Origin: Ephydatia muelleri
Taxonomy: Eukaryota > Porifera > Demospongiae > Spongillida > Spongillidae
DNA: 64,000 bases
Assembly: GCA_013339895.1 (NCBI GenBank)
Contig: JABACO010000005.1
Span: forward strand, 4,285,314-4,349,313
Reading direction: 5' to 3'
Part shown: in pieces, positions 21,307 to 33,232 of the stretch
How positions within the stretch are numbered: position 1 is the stretch's first letter
Layout: each line of letters opens with the position of its first letter
The notes under the pieces: model-generated
Told to the model about the DNA's origin: nothing
The model's input: the letters and a program-made list of their open reading frames with translations, nothing else
Database searches by the model: none
Made by a program: the position numbers and the translations under genes

Positions 21307-21522
21307 CCGGGACAGACTTGTAAATGCCCCCATGGACAAGCTTTAACCTTTGTTCCACCCCCCTGGCAAGCTTCTATGATGTCCCCCCCTCCCCCGGACA
21401 AGCCTTCTAACCCCCCGGGACAGGCATTTAAATGACCATCCCCCGGGACATATTCCCCTGGACACCATTTATTGTCATCTGTAGGGGTGTATAATTAAAT
21501 AATGGAATGGCCCATTTGTTCA

Positions 21523-21784
21523 GATCGTTTCCGCGAAAAGTGACCTAGTGCTATTGTTATAACAATGCTATAGTGTTATAACAATGCCTTACGTTTGAAT
21601 CGCTATATAACTCTCTATCCTGTTGTCACTTGGTATTGTGTGTTCCTGTTGCCCGTTTACTATAGTATACATTTTGTTACATTTCTATTACGCGTACTGG
21701 AAATGTATTTATTTTATTTTATTTTATTTTATTTTATTTTATAGGTTAGGGTTAGTGCACTAGTCCCTTTTCGCGGAAATGATC
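21523..21784. mobile_element. MITE with GATC(G/A)TTTCCGCGAAAAG ends
   Basis: Left end GATCGTTTCCGCGAAAAG and right end complement CTTTTCGCGGAAATGATC, each followed inward by (G/A)ACCTAGTGC or its complement. The inside includes ACGTTTGAATCGCTATATAA, also found in the foldback at 41122-41938, and a (TTTTA)n tract at 21705-21742. A related element lies inverted at 37463-37787. Confidence 0.7.
21705..21742. repeat. (TTTTA)n microsatellite
   Basis: About seven tandem ATTTT pentamers inside the MITE. Confidence 0.9.
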
Positions 21785-21894
21785 CCATGTAACCGATGTT
21801 CCATTATAGTGGGCCATCTTGTGTATCAGCATAGGAGGTTAAATGAGTTTCAGATATATGATTTTGTGGCTATGCACACATAACTGCGGACAAT

Positions 21895-22189
21895 ATTCAT
21901 CACCGCTCTGTAGCTTCTCCCATGCATGTATAGCTTGGTCTCAGAAAGGCTATTCTGAGGAATAGTATGTTGTTAGGATGCCTTTGCAAGACCATCCAGC
22001 TGTTATTGATGTTAGTCAATAGTGAGTTGCATTGCTATAATGAGACCGGTGAATCTCTACATGATGTTAATGCTATTAAATTAATGCAATTAAGATATAG
22101 CAGGTAGTGACATTGTAGGGTAAGGTATCATACTGAGGATACGTTTCTGTATATTATCATATGAGCAAATGTTATTTTTTTCGTTTCAG
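21895..22189 (+). repeat. Dispersed repeat, copy 3 (lacks the 2-kb foldback)
   Basis: Paralogous to 2140-2317 joined to 4311-4503, without the intervening 2.0-kb foldback. The junction reads GTTAGTCAATAGTGAGTTGC where the other copy has GTTAGACAATAG, then the element, then TGCAGTTGC. Confidence 0.65.
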
Positions 22190-22316
22190 AGCTCCAGCCA
22201 TAGCATCCTTCTATTAGGACGATCTAGCAAACTTATCAGAGGACGCGGACGTGAAAGAGAATGTGGCCAAGGCTACAGAGAATGAAACAGTGTGGCCTAT
22301 TATACTGAGGCTGTAA
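22190..22316 (+). pseudogene. Decayed copy of the YEEI terminal exon
   Basis: Preceded by TTTTTTCGTTTCAG. It matches 4504-4641 but has lost 14 nt, including the YEEI codons, which shifts the frame and brings a stop at AATGAAACAG. The downstream GTGGCCTATTATACTGAGGCTGTAA end is kept. I therefore read it as a pseudo-exon. Confidence 0.6.
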
Positions 22317-22696
22317 ACAGCAATCACGGCGCGACAGTATACCGTATACAGTATTGTATATTGCACCTATATTGATCGATACGCGTCTGCAGTGACGCAT
22401 GGGCGGTTTTTCACACGTCTCGTATATGTCTCAGAACGAACACTTCACATCCCTGCATATGCATTCAGTATATTCGTTATCACCTTTCTGCATACGTCCT
22501 CTGAACGTGGGCAGACTCTGTGCACGCCATGTATTCGAAACGTGATATAATCCATTACTGTTCTGCATACTTGAATTAGCTGGTTAGGAATACCTGGGGT
22601 AACGTCTGCATGCCAGTAATATAGGAATACGTTGCGGCAAACTTTAAAATAAGATTATGTGCATACACAGCTGGAATAAAAAGAGCAAATAAACGT
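22317..22696. other. No gene seen
   Basis: No coding, repeat or splice signal I can support. Confidence 0.4.
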
Positions 22697-23182
22697 TCAA
22701 CTATTCCAATTGGTTGTGTCAAAGTCTTCTTCACTTATACATCTTTCCTCTTCTTCAGGATCCTCGACCACATTTGTGACGAAGTTACTGGGATATTCTT
22801 CCGGTAGAGGCCTCTTTGAGGGCGAGCCGAGTACTCGTTTCTTCCCTTCAACCCAACATTCACCTCTAGTACGCTTGTCAATAGTTTCCATAAAAGCATC
22901 AAGCCCTGCATGAGAATAATATATCATACCAAAGTGTAATAACGATGAAATGCCACGAGCAGGGCGAGTGAAAGCAATCAGTTAATATCTATGCACATTT
23001 GACTGAATCACAGACTGCCACGGTAGCTGCTTCACATTAATGCCACCATCACTGTTATCACTTTCGTCGGTCATAAAACAGACCGACAGTCCCTCCCTCA
23101 ACGCCTTTTCACCGGCCTTACTACCGCTTGGCGCCGGGTAAAGAGCTGTCAGAAAGAATATTCGTGCATGCATGGAGTCCAT
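22697..23182 (-). CDS. Hypothetical acidic/basic protein, probably two exons
   Basis: The upstream part opens at ATG 23182 with M-D-S-M-H-A-R and runs through an acidic stretch (T-D-E-S-D-N-S-D-G-G) to V-K-Q-L-P-W-Q-S near 23010. The downstream part (about 22905-22697) follows an acceptor CTCATGCAG and reads L-D-A-F-M-E-T-I-D-K-R, R-P-L-P-E-E-Y-P, then the acidic end E-D-P-E-E-E-E-R-C and stop. Composition and codon order look coding, but I could not place a consensus donor in matching phase, so the junction is unresolved. I do not recognise the family. 'LPW(x)S' followed by basic residues recalls uncharacterised, often multicopy, sponge proteins; this is a weak recollection. Confidence 0.4.
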
Positions 23183-23212
23183 TTCACCTACCCTGTGCGA
23201 GCGTAAGGCTTT

Positions 23213-23234
23213 TTTTTTTTTTTTTTTTTTTTTT
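23213..23234. repeat. Poly-T tract
   Basis: About 22 T directly upstream (minus-strand sense) of the hypothetical minus-strand gene; it could equally be a poly-A scar of a retroposed sequence. Confidence 0.8.
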
Positions 23235-23490
23235 GGCGGGATTGGTTCACTCTGTTTAGCTATTCACCTTCGGCATTTGAGTCGCGATGTGCTCTCTCCA
23301 GTGTCTCCGTACAGCTCCTGATCGTTACGTGAGATTGTAAACTTATAATAAATCTACACCACCACAACGTGCGATGGAAGAGGTGTATCCTTGTACGGCA
23401 AGTTCCTTCTTCATAGCATTTCTATTGTGCTCATTATCGGCTCTGTGTTAAAAAAAAACCCGATATATATCGGTGTACATATCAGATGAT

Positions 23491-23501
23491 ACACACACAC
23501 G

Positions 23502-23551
<50 letters not shown>

Positions 23552-23574
23552 AATACACACACACACACACACAC
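23491..23574. repeat. (AC)n microsatellite
   Basis: Nearly pure AC dinucleotides with two short interruptions. Confidence 0.95.
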
Positions 23575-23760
23575 ATGCAAGACACATCGATCTGTTGTTG
23601 GCGTGCATCATGTGTGCGTTATCGTGATAGTACTGCATGAGTCCATATTGAAAATAAGGTGCAAATCTGTCAGGCAGCCGTTTTTCCTCCTTGATCACTG
23701 TGATGAGTTAGAGATACGCGTATGTAAGTTGCAACAAAGGAACCACACATACTCAATGCG

Positions 23761-24190
23761 CCATAACCAATAAGCACTCTCATTCCACCTCATCGATCCA
23801 ATGGGGAATGACAGCCATCTAACAGCTAGCTTAATTGATATCTTTATTACAAAGCATCCACACATTAATGGAACACACAAACCATACATGTACATGTAAC
23901 AGCCCAACCAACCATAACCAACACACACACTCATCTCATCACAGAGAACACCTCATCCAATGGGGAATGAAAGCTGTCTAACAGGTAGCTTCATATTCTA
24001 ATTACAAAGCATCCACACCTTAATGGGAACACTTAAACCACATGCACATGTAACAGAAACACAAGCCCAACCCACCATAACCAACACACACACACGCACT
24101 TCATCACAGAGAACACCTCATCCGATGGGGAATGGCAGCCGTCTAACAGCTAGCTTGATATCCTAATTACAAAGCATCCACACCTTACAC
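23761..24190. repeat. Tandem repeat of about 150-165 bp, three units
   Basis: Units begin at about 23761, 23912 and 24075 with CCATAACCAA. Each carries CTCATC(C/G)(G/A)ATGGGGAATG, then TCTAACAG(C/G)TAGCTT, then ATTACAAAGCATCCACAC. No coding capacity. Confidence 0.8.
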
Positions 24191-24884
24191 AATTTACCAT
24201 GTACATGTACATATATAACAGATCTTGAGAATAGCAAATATAACATGGACATGGACATCTAACACGCAAGCTCATCTCATTACAAGCGACATATGCTTTA
24301 TTGTTTCACATACCGTGTACTGGGGTAGATATAAGCATGCGATCTCGATATCAAAATGAATTACACCGTTTAATATGCGATCGCTATAGCCACATATGTA
24401 TCAAAAGTTCTAGTTCGAACTAGTACGTAGAAAGACACTGGCCGTGAGTCGGTCGAGACATGCAATGTATTATACACTCATGCCTTATTCGAGGGTGTGG
24501 TTAACGACCCTTATTGCCCACTATTGTACGTAATTTACGGGTTTATCTGCACACTCAATATGGGTGCAGTACGCACCCAATACTTGGCCCCCATCATATC
24601 CACCTGCACACTGCTCTTGATACTCGAATGTCTAGTACGAGTATGTATATTGGTCCGCACACGTGCATGTCTGGATATGTATCTGCATACCATGGCGTGG
24701 GCAAACTCTGCATATTACTGCATACGGTACTACGTCACGCAGTGAATTGTACTTTAAACTAATAAGGGAATGGACACACATGTGTCATTTCAAAAGATAT
24801 TTTCATATCCATAGTGCTGTAGTTGCACACTTCTTTCAACCACTATCAAGAAACTGCACAACCAGATTGCCCTTGATGGTGAAA
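24191..24884. other. No gene seen
   Basis: Short overlapping open frames in two phases around 24497-24762 lack domains and splice context. Confidence 0.4.
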
Positions 24885-25070
24885 CCTGAGCTGGCATCAG
24901 CTGGTGGGGCAGATCCTTCCTTCAATTGAATGGCATCTCCATATGTTCTTGGAATCGGAATCTACACAGAAACTGGTGTTCGCTGATGCATCATGCTTTG
25001 GGGCTCACTCTAATAGCCAGTACGTGGTTCTGGGAAGTCGCACCAACAGCTTCCCACCAGAGTAATTGCC
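24885..25070 (+). mobile_element. Scrap of DIRS-like RNase H region
   Basis: One frame reads W-x(8)-L-P-S-I-E-W, then F-L-E-S-E-S-T and F-A-D-A-S-C-F-G-A, followed after a gap by a stop. This resembles the RT/RNase H junction of DIRS elements (WNG...F.E..W/T...DAS..G.GA). Only about 60 codons are left. Confidence 0.4.
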
Positions 25071-28000
25071 ATATAGTGCCAGTCATCCATTAGAAATGTG
25101 GCTACTCCTTGTTTCATTGCCACATATGGCTTCATTGGTGGCTGAATTGCACAGTAGTATACACGCACCGTTAATTTATTATGTTCCAAACTAAATAATA
25201 ACTCAGTTCGTATATTGAACCATACATACACTGTAGTGTGATTGAACCTATATTTGCAATCTGAATATTGTAGACTCATTTTATATGGGTTACCATATTT
25301 ATGCAGAAGATTCATTCAACAGAATACTTACTAATTTCAGTCAGATGTAAGCATATCAAATCCCTCATAAAGCAACATTTCAAAGTCTCTATTAAAGTTA
25401 TTCAAGATTAAGGTCAATGTAGCAGAAGATATGAATATGCTGTGAGCAGGATTAATTTCAAATTACCAACTTCAATAGTAAATTATTAAAGTTTAACGAA
25501 ATGATTCATTTAAAAGTTATTAAGGTTGATATTTTATTAGATAACAAATTTCAATAAACATTGCTAGCGTCACTATTAAATCACATCTGTGACTTCTAAT
25601 GTTCTAATATAATTAATTTTCTTATTACCCAACTAAGACAATATTCTGTATTAGAGAGTGTCCTGATGTGAACAATGTTAGTGTAATTTAAAAGTGGTTC
25701 AAAGTAAATTAAGTAATGTGCCATTTTATTATTAATTATATTAAATGACCAATATACGTATGTACAAACATGAAACAAACATGAACAGAAACTTCATAAA
25801 ACTAGAACCCAGAGCATGCTTGGGTGTACTTCAGATTTAAGAGGGAGGCCTGACCTAGCAAGAATGACTCTTGCTTCGGAATTGAACCAGAATGAAACTG
25901 AGCCTGCCAAAAAGTTCACCAAGAACCTTTTGGAGTGTTGGTAATGATGCCATCATGCCTAGACTAAAAGGTGAAAGCATATGTTTTCTGCATGCAGTTG
26001 TAATTATTCTATTCATTTCAAAAGAATGACACTACTGGAATAGCAATATTTAGAAAACTGTACATCAACAAAAAAAATTGTAAAAACTATTCTATTAAAA
26101 GCTATTAGCTCTTTACATGTCAGCTAGTATCCAGCATCGACATGTCAATAGACAAATTTTACATCACAATGTACACATAGTGCACTAAATTCATTCGTGC
26201 ATGGTGTAGAAAGATTGTTGATGTTTACGACTGAATTAAAACGTTGCAGTACTGAAGGCTTATAGTAGAGCAGCAGATTGCATAATATAAGATAATGCAT
26301 TGAATGTAAGGTACAATATAGGGCGGTAGCCACGAATGTAACATCAACATCTTACATGATATCAATGACACAATTAAATCGTGTGTTGGGGAAGAGGAGG
26401 GGAATCCTTGCATATTACCTTAATTGAACATAAAATTACCTTGTGGTATCTCAGAATTACAGTTACGGCTAGCTGTTTGCGGCCATATATTAGGTTAGTA
26501 AAAATTGCATAATGCCTTAGCAACGCCCTTGGCAACTGCAGGTCAAAGAAAAACGTGAGCCAGCACGAAACAGGTTTGTCATCATCTTCATTCAAAACCG
26601 TACAACAAAACAAACATCTTTTCTATTTATAGTGCATACATTATGGGATAGATCATTGCCAGGCACAGTATATTATTGTTTGTTGTAATGGTTATCAGGA
26701 CTTCAGTCTGTCGAGTAATGTGTATTGTGTTGTGGTCTAGTTTTGGTGGAGCTGATGACACTGGCGAGCACAACAGATGACACACCCAAATATGATGAAG
26801 TGTCATTGGGGAGGGTCGCGTGCATGATATAGGAGTGGGGATGGTGTCCTCTGCTGCAAAGCAACAGAAGACACAGGTGTTGTGTACTGACAGGGACATT
26901 GAATATTTGGAAATTCATTTTGGTCAGTGGCGTTTGTCACCACCTAGCTTTACCCACACTTCAGTTTAGGGGATAATGCCATTATGCCAGGTAAAACGTC
27001 CAGCACTATGAGTACATATACACATCACCAGATAAGTACTTTGTACCTGTGATTGTATTCCAACAACAGATTCTGAACCTTTTGGTTGAGATCTGGCATG
27101 AAGACAAGTGGCACTCCTCCCCACCAGAGCCTAGACAGAATGAAAATAGGGCTATTTCCACCCTGGCTCACTACTTCTCAGATAGTTTGTATCTCTATGC
27201 ATTGGAACTCAATGGTTCTGGCACTTGCTCCTCTGGTAGGAGTGCATGCTTGGGTGATGTGCATAAAAGTGAGGGGCTAATTATGCCCAGTGCATTATTC
27301 TGATGTCATAGAATGATGATATGCTTTACTGGTTCCTCCAGTGTGAATTGTAATAGGTTGATAGCTGGTGGATGCCAACATTCTAAGCACACGATATGCT
27401 GTTGCACTTCAGCCTTTATTGGTTCAGAACTGCACTGGTGTGTGGCGTACTGAACAGCTCGTATGTCCTTCCTACAAGTTAGTCACTCGACCACTATGTC
27501 TGTCAACAGTGTCTGGATCAGTTGCGGTGCTGCCTTAAGCTGTGATGCAGTTAGTGGAGTGTCAGTGAAGCAGGATGCACACTTATCTTCACTACAGTTG
27601 AACACCTTGAACCACTTGACCATGCAAGCAGACAGTGCACCCCAGTGCCCTACAAAAGAGCTCCATTGTGTGCAAAAGTTTCTGTCAAATAGGGCACTGT
27701 CACTGCTCCAGGATTGCTGGACTGTTGGAGCTGGCTAGTAAGTGGTCATCCAGCAAGCATCCAGTGGGAGGGGCTATTGCACGAATGTCTACAATGATCT
27801 TCTGTGGGCTTTGACTGGAGGACCGCATGATGATAATTTTTTTAGTTCTTGGTGGTTTACGATGGCAGATCTGAACAGTGATTAAGGAAAAGGTGAATAC
27901 AAATGTTTATTCATTACTATACCTCACTGTCAACTGCAGTGTCCGGCTTACACTCAAAAGGGACTATATTTGTAAATGGTGTGTGCAGCTGATCTTGTGC

Positions 28001-29340
28001 TAGCAGACATTTATCCAGCAAAAGTTTACAAGAAGGAAGAAGTGTGAGTGTTAATTACATGTATTTCATTGATGGTGTTAATGGCAAAGACAACTTCAAA
28101 CTCTTGGCAGATGTATGAGCTCCTTGTTTTCTTTTCCCTAGCCTCCACCAAGAAGCAGCCACACACTGTGTCTGCAACACTCTTTAACTCTGAGTTGTGG
28201 TGCACCACCCACAACCACACACCTATAAAAACCACTCATGTGTCCAGTTCAGTGGTTAAAAAAAAAAAGTTGGCTCATTCTGAATATTGTATATATGCTC
28301 TCTCATCTGTCTTGTTGAGCGTTCTTACTCATGGATTCGTTCTGTGGGTTAATTCCGTCGAACAGCAAGCTTGAAGTAGACCCCGTCAAAGACGCATGTG
28401 CGAATTAACGGGCTGCGCATTAGTATCAATCAGAAACTGATAAAAGTTCTTGCGCGTGTATCATTTTATTTACTAGAATAATCGTATGTGTGCAGGAGCT
28501 ATTTGTTTTAACGGAATTACTTAGACGATGTGTGATATAATGGCTCGCCATAAGCATGAGGCAGGAAAACTACAGCATGGATACTATAGCTATGGTATCC
28601 ATGTTTTTGTTTTACTTATATGGTATCATCAACATGTAATTATCAACTAAGTGTTGTCCATGCAAACAGCCGTGCAATACGGCAAACAGGTTACCTTTTC
28701 TTCGGTGTGGTGTACACTCCACTTAATTAAAATGTTACTAATTTCATTACCTCTCTAAACCCCAAAATGCTTACAGTTGTTCATTTCCGCCAAGTAATTC
28801 AGCCACAATCAGTGCGCACAACTAGCTACATTGATCCATTCGACCAATGCAACAATGGTTTAAGAATTATTCTATACACTAAGAATTGTTGACATAACCG
28901 CCCCACTGTCTGGATTTGCATCGGTAATCACGTGTCAGCGATTATTTAATTTGCTGCATCCAACATGTTAATACCATGCACTTGAACTTCATATGAAAAT
29001 GCGTCTGAAATTGGTAAGTTAACGTTTAAGGGACCAAGCGCTTCTGAACAGATGTGCATGGATTTCATTCAGTTTATATGTAATACACGTGAGGACTATA
29101 TCCTGCATGCAATACATTGAACGTCTTATACAATGTAGCTTGGTTTTATCCCAGATGAACTGAAAACTGAAGCGCAAAGGAATTTGTAATGCAGCCCCGA
29201 AATCTAGTAACCTTCATTCATCTCATGCTCAGCTTATTCAGATATAACTCTGCTGCTTTTCGTACAATAAAATAGGATTTGATATATTGGTTCAGGTAAC
29301 TGGAATGCATGATTTCATGGCTGCTACACTATACTTAATT
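25071..29340. other. Long AT-rich stretch without a supported gene
   Basis: About 4.3 kb. I examined short frames at 26374-26918, 27049-27303, 27463-27738 and 28048-28374. None has a recognisable domain or a consistent splice chain. A small palindrome, CATGGATACTATAGCTATGGTATCCATG, lies near 28576-28603. A decayed element could be hidden here but I cannot support one. Confidence 0.4.
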
Positions 29341-29370
29341 TCAAGTAACCTGACTTTTAAAAAAAGGAGA

Positions 29371-29541
29371 GAGTTATCTTTGCGACGCGAGACAATATTG
29401 AGAGAATGGGGAGGGATCTGGTGGAGTCAGGAACCTTTAACTTTTGCAATGCTACATTTCAGGAAGACAATGTCAGTTCATCTAAATCCCCTGCGAAGTT
29501 TGGTCCAATTCAAATCTTTGAGCGGATCGGTGAATAGTCGT
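29371..29541 (+). CDS. Possible terminal exon, unknown
   Basis: After AAAAGGAGAG an open frame reads V-I-F-A-T-R-D-N-I-E-R-M, then L-V-E-S-G-T-F-N-F-C, then an acidic/Ser stretch, ending F-E-R-I-G-E and TAG. It has protein-like composition, but the acceptor lacks a pyrimidine tract and no partner exon was found. It could be the end of a decayed element. Confidence 0.2.
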
Positions 29542-29899
29542 ATAGAAACTATGGGTGGAGAAGGGGAGAGGGATGACGAAGAGGCAATTGGCCTTCCCCG
29601 ATAATAATCACGGCTTTATACCTTTTATGTAGCATATATGTTACAATAGCGATTTGGGTCATTTTTCCCCCCATCTGTCTGCTTTAAGGGGCTGGCCGGC
29701 TTACATTAATGCAATTTGTTGACTATGTATGACCTCCTATCTCTCTCTTTCAAAACTCAGGTTGCTCTCTACACTTCATGGATAGCGTTTAATTGTAAGT
29801 TACGTTTGAAATACAACTCATGAGTGCCCGTCTTTGCGCATATTAAAGAGAATGACATGCATGTTCATATGGGGCTGGTAGCAAGTTCAGCATTAATGC

Positions 29900-31745
29900 G
29901 TGGGTAGAACACAAATTCCAAGCTTACTACCTCTCAGTGTATACCCCCTCTCATTGACTCCAATGACAATTTGGCTGTCTCAAATCATGATAAATGTACT
30001 GTGCTTAATGATTATTTTGCTTCTGTTTTTACTGTTGATGATGGTTTGCTCCCAGAATTTGTGCCTCGTCTCTCTGAAAACAAATCCCTAAACTGTGTTC
30101 TCTTCCCATTTGACAAGGTTCTTAAGACTTTAAAATCATTGCCCTCAAAATGTTCTAAAACTCCTGATGGCTTCCCCGCTTTTTTCTTAAAGTCTTTAGC
30201 CCCGGCTATTGCTTTCCCATTATCACTCCTTTTTGAGATGTCGATGAGTACAGGACATATACCCTTAGTTTGGAAGACTGCTTTTGTATGTCCTGTCTTT
30301 AAAAAGGGTTCACGTAAACAGCCCAGTAACTATAGACCTATATCACAAACGTGTATCCTTTGTAAAGTTATGGAAAGTATTATATCATCTTCTATGATAT
30401 CCTTTCTGCGTACTCATAATCTTATCTCACAGGATCAATTTGGTTTCCTCTCTCGACGTTCTGCTTGTACTCAGTTATTGATAACTCTGAACAACTGGAC
30501 TTTGAACGTTGACAATGGCATGAAGGTGGATGTTGTGTACACTGATATTGCTAAGGCCTTTGACACTGTCTCCCATTCGAAATTATTGCTAATGGTTGAG
30601 GCTTATGGCTTTAAATCAAACCTACTTCAGTGGATAAGAGCCTTTTTAAACGACCGCACACAATGTGTATATGTAGGACTTGATGTATCATCTCCTAAAT
30701 CCATCACCAGTGGTGTACCTCAGGGTTCTGTCCTTGGCCCTCTCTTGTTTCTGCTATATGTCAATGACCTTCCTAACCATGTCCAATCTCCAGTTGGCAT
30801 TAAAATCTTTGCCGATGACACAAAACTGTATCTTGGTTATACTGAAAATCAAAATACACCACTTATGCAATCCTTAAATCAATTTTGTTCATGGTCCAAG
30901 ACATGGCAACTGACTGTTGCTTATTCCAAGTGCTCTGTCATTTCCTTTGGTTCTCATGGTTATGAGCCTACTTCACCTTACTCACTTTCTGGTATTCCTT
31001 TGCAATTCGTATCATCTATAAGAGATCTTGGGGTGTGTTTGAATTCAGATCTTACGCCAAGTATGCACTGCTCAAATATTGCCGCCATGGCTTTCAATAG
31101 GAGTTGTCTTCTCTTAAAATGCTTTCATTCTAACGATGTGTCTCTCCTTGTGCGTCTGTATAAGGTGTATGTTCGTCCCCTTCTGGAAAGTAATACCCAA
31201 GTTTGGAATCCCTGGTTCCATAAAGATATTCAATGTATTGAACGCGTTCAGAGATTTTTCACTCGTGCCATACTCAAACGTGCTGGTGTACCATATATGG
31301 ATTATGATGATCGCCTTGCGAACCTGGGTTTACAGTCCTTAGAGTACAGGAGAGTCTTCTACGACCTTGTCATGTGCTATAAGATCTATAATAACCTGGT
31401 AGATTTACCTTTTGAGAGTTTTTTTCACCAAACCGGCTAGGTCGTATTCCATCCGAGGTCATCCTTGTATCCTGCGATCCAAACATTTACCCCATCATGC
31501 ATTCCGAGCGCATTTTTTCACTGAACGTGTGATACCTATATGGAACCACTTACCCCATGATGTTGTCACTTCATTGAACATTACAGTTTTTCGTACCCGA
31601 CTTAGATCTGTTGACCTATCACCCTTTTGTACGTTATATCCCTTCCATGTTTAGGCAGTTTGTAAGTGCACGTACACATTGTGCCACTACTTGCCTTCTT
31701 GCATATGTATGTGTGTTTATATGTATGCAATCAATCAATCAATCA
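29900..31745 (+). mobile_element. 5'-truncated Jockey-superclade (CR1/L2/Rex1-like) LINE
   Basis: Contains one long RT frame, then a second frame joined by a frame change near 31430, and ends in a short (AATC)n tail at 31728-31746, a 3' end type known for CR1/L2-like elements. The apurinic-type endonuclease expected upstream is missing, so the copy is 5'-truncated. It lies about 270 bp before the first recognisable exon of receptor B. Confidence 0.85.
29971..31440 (+). pseudogene. Reverse transcriptase of the LINE
   Basis: A 489-codon frame has the non-LTR RT motifs in order. These are S-N-Y-R-P-I-S, D-Q-F-G-F, Y-T-D-I-A-K-A-F-D (motif A), S-G-V-P-Q-G-S-V-L-G-P-L-L-F (motif B) and F-A-D-D-T-K-L-Y (motif C), then the thumb-like R-D-L-G-V region and R-R-V-F-Y-D-L. 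The catalytic Asp residues are all present. The final 60-70 codons continue in the +1 frame (31412-31654, including F-R-T-R-L-R-S-V-D), which indicates one frameshift. The N-terminal endonuclease is absent. Confidence 0.85.
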
Positions 31746-31926
31746 ATAATAACACCATGTATGTATCTTGCTCATGGTAAATTTCATGTGCTATTGTGCA
31801 CTGAGCTATTAACTTTGTGCCGTGAGCATAAGAAACGTATTGCAACTTTTTAGTCTATATGTTTCTTTCTGATGACTGGCAATTATTGGTTAAATCAATT
31901 GATTGCTAGCAATGCAAAATTGTTTG

Positions 31927-31929
<3 letters not shown>

Positions 31930-31966
<37 letters not shown>

Positions 31967-31996
31967 TGTGGGTGTGTGGGTGTGTGGGTGTGTGTT
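31930..31996. repeat. (TG)n microsatellite
   Basis: TG/TGGG dinucleotide tract ending 17 bp before the acceptor of the receptor B Ig exon. Confidence 0.95.
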
Positions 31997-32012
31997 ATCG
32001 CAATTTCCACAG

Positions 32013-32394
32013 GTAGTGTTGATTCACTTCTGTGCCTTCGACCGGATGGTACGAGCTGTCCAAAATTTGTTTGCCCAAACACAACTGTTATCTACAGTTG
32101 CAATCTGCCACCACTCAATTCCCAATTAGGGTACATCAAATGGAACTTCAGCACAATATTGGGAAATTGCTCTGCTGGGTACATAGCTTTGTTACCAGCC
32201 CATCATTACTCAAGGATGTTCCGAACAAACCAGAACCTGTGGCTAGTATACTGGATCTATCTTCATGCCCTGTACCATGACATCATTGGCAGTAATGATC
32301 ACTCAAGACCTCAATGGAACAATTATTCAATGTTTGAACATTGATACTCTTGGTAGCATGAACCTATTGGGAACCTCTTCCATAATAGTCTCTG
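32013..32394 (+). pseudogene. Receptor B Ig-like exon (frameshifted)
   Basis: Acceptor TTTCCACAG, donor GTAAGT. It encodes D-G-T-S-C-P-K, then V-I-Y-S-C (B-strand Cys) and Y-I-K-W (C-strand Trp), then loses frame near 32191. A 9-nt in-frame addition after S-L-L-C also distinguishes it from C and D. The F-strand Cys (T-I-I-Q-C) persists in the shifted frame. Confidence 0.8.
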
Positions 32395-32561
32395 GTAAGT
32401 GTTGCATCAATAGTACAATAATAAAGATGTAATGCAACTGTATTTTGGGAGGAGCAACATAACTCACATATCAGTATCATGGTTTTCATTTCAATTAGCA
32501 TTCAGTGCACTTGTATTAATGTATGCGCACATAGCTAACTGGTACATATGGTTTCTTCTAG

Positions 32562-32834
32562 GATTCAAAAAAGCCCCTGGTACACCAAACATAAGTATAG
32601 CAAAGGACTGCAATGCTCTGTCAGTTGGCTGGGTTCCATCCTCTAGTGGTGATCCTGCTATCAGCTTTGCTGTGCACATTCAAGGTCATGGAACTGATGA
32701 AGTAGTGACTGTGGATGAGGGGACCAACTACAACATCTATTTCAGTGGTTTGGAAAGTAACACTTTATACTCCATCACAGTTACTGCCATTAACTGTGCT
32801 GGAAGCAACAAAGTGAATACAACTGTTTATACAT
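32562..32834 (+). CDS. Receptor B first FN3 exon
   Basis: 273 nt, phase 1 to 1, acceptor TTTCTTCTAG, donor GTTAGT. It encodes K-A-P-G-T-P-N-I, V-G-W-V-P-S, Y-N-I-Y-F-S-G-L and S-I-T-V-T-A-I-N-C-A-G-S, a full FN3 domain. It is more than 95% similar by eye to the exons at 51786 and 59969. Confidence 0.85.
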
Positions 32835-32888
32835 GTTAGTAGACTGTGCAATTATCATACCGTGTAGAGGTATTATATCTCTTAATAG

Positions 32889-32974
32889 TGCCCACTCCTC
32901 CAAATGATGTGCACGCTCTTCATGTGGGAATTGGGACCAACAGTGCCTACTTGGTTATGGTTTGGACACAAATG
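32889..32974 (+). CDS. Receptor B second FN3, N-terminal exon
   Basis: 86 nt, phase 1 to 0, acceptor CTTAATAG, donor GTAAAA. It encodes P-T-P-P-N-D-V-H-A-L and V-M-V-W-T-Q-M. Confidence 0.8.
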
Positions 32975-33033
32975 GTAAAAGGACGATTTGTTAATTATGA
33001 TACATCATATTTTGTTCATCTGCTCTTCAACAG

Positions 33034-33232
33034 GGAGCCCCATCTAACCAATGGTACAATTTGAGAGTCAGTGGTTCTACATTTGTGAATATCAACAAAA
33101 GCTGCAGTGGCTCCACATGCTACTTCAAATTTGCCACAACTACCCTCAACATACCTCCACCTTATAGTGTGGAGGTGGCAGCAATCAGTAATGGACAGAT
33201 GGGTCCTTACAGCTTGCCTTTGAAAAGTTCAG
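33034..33232 (+). CDS. Receptor B second FN3, C-terminal exon
   Basis: 199 nt, phase 0 to 1, acceptor CTTCAACAG, donor GTGAGG. It encodes S-C-S-G-S-T-C-Y-F-K (paired Cys loop) and Y-S-V-E-V-A-A-I-S-N-G, the FN3 F strand. Confidence 0.85.

Noticed and set aside
24497..24929. Overlapping 82-88 codon frames
   Set aside because: Three phases are open over the same DNA without domain or splice support.
27049..28374. Possible gene from frames of 84-108 codons
   Set aside because: No domain, no consistent splice chain, and both strands look equally non-coding.
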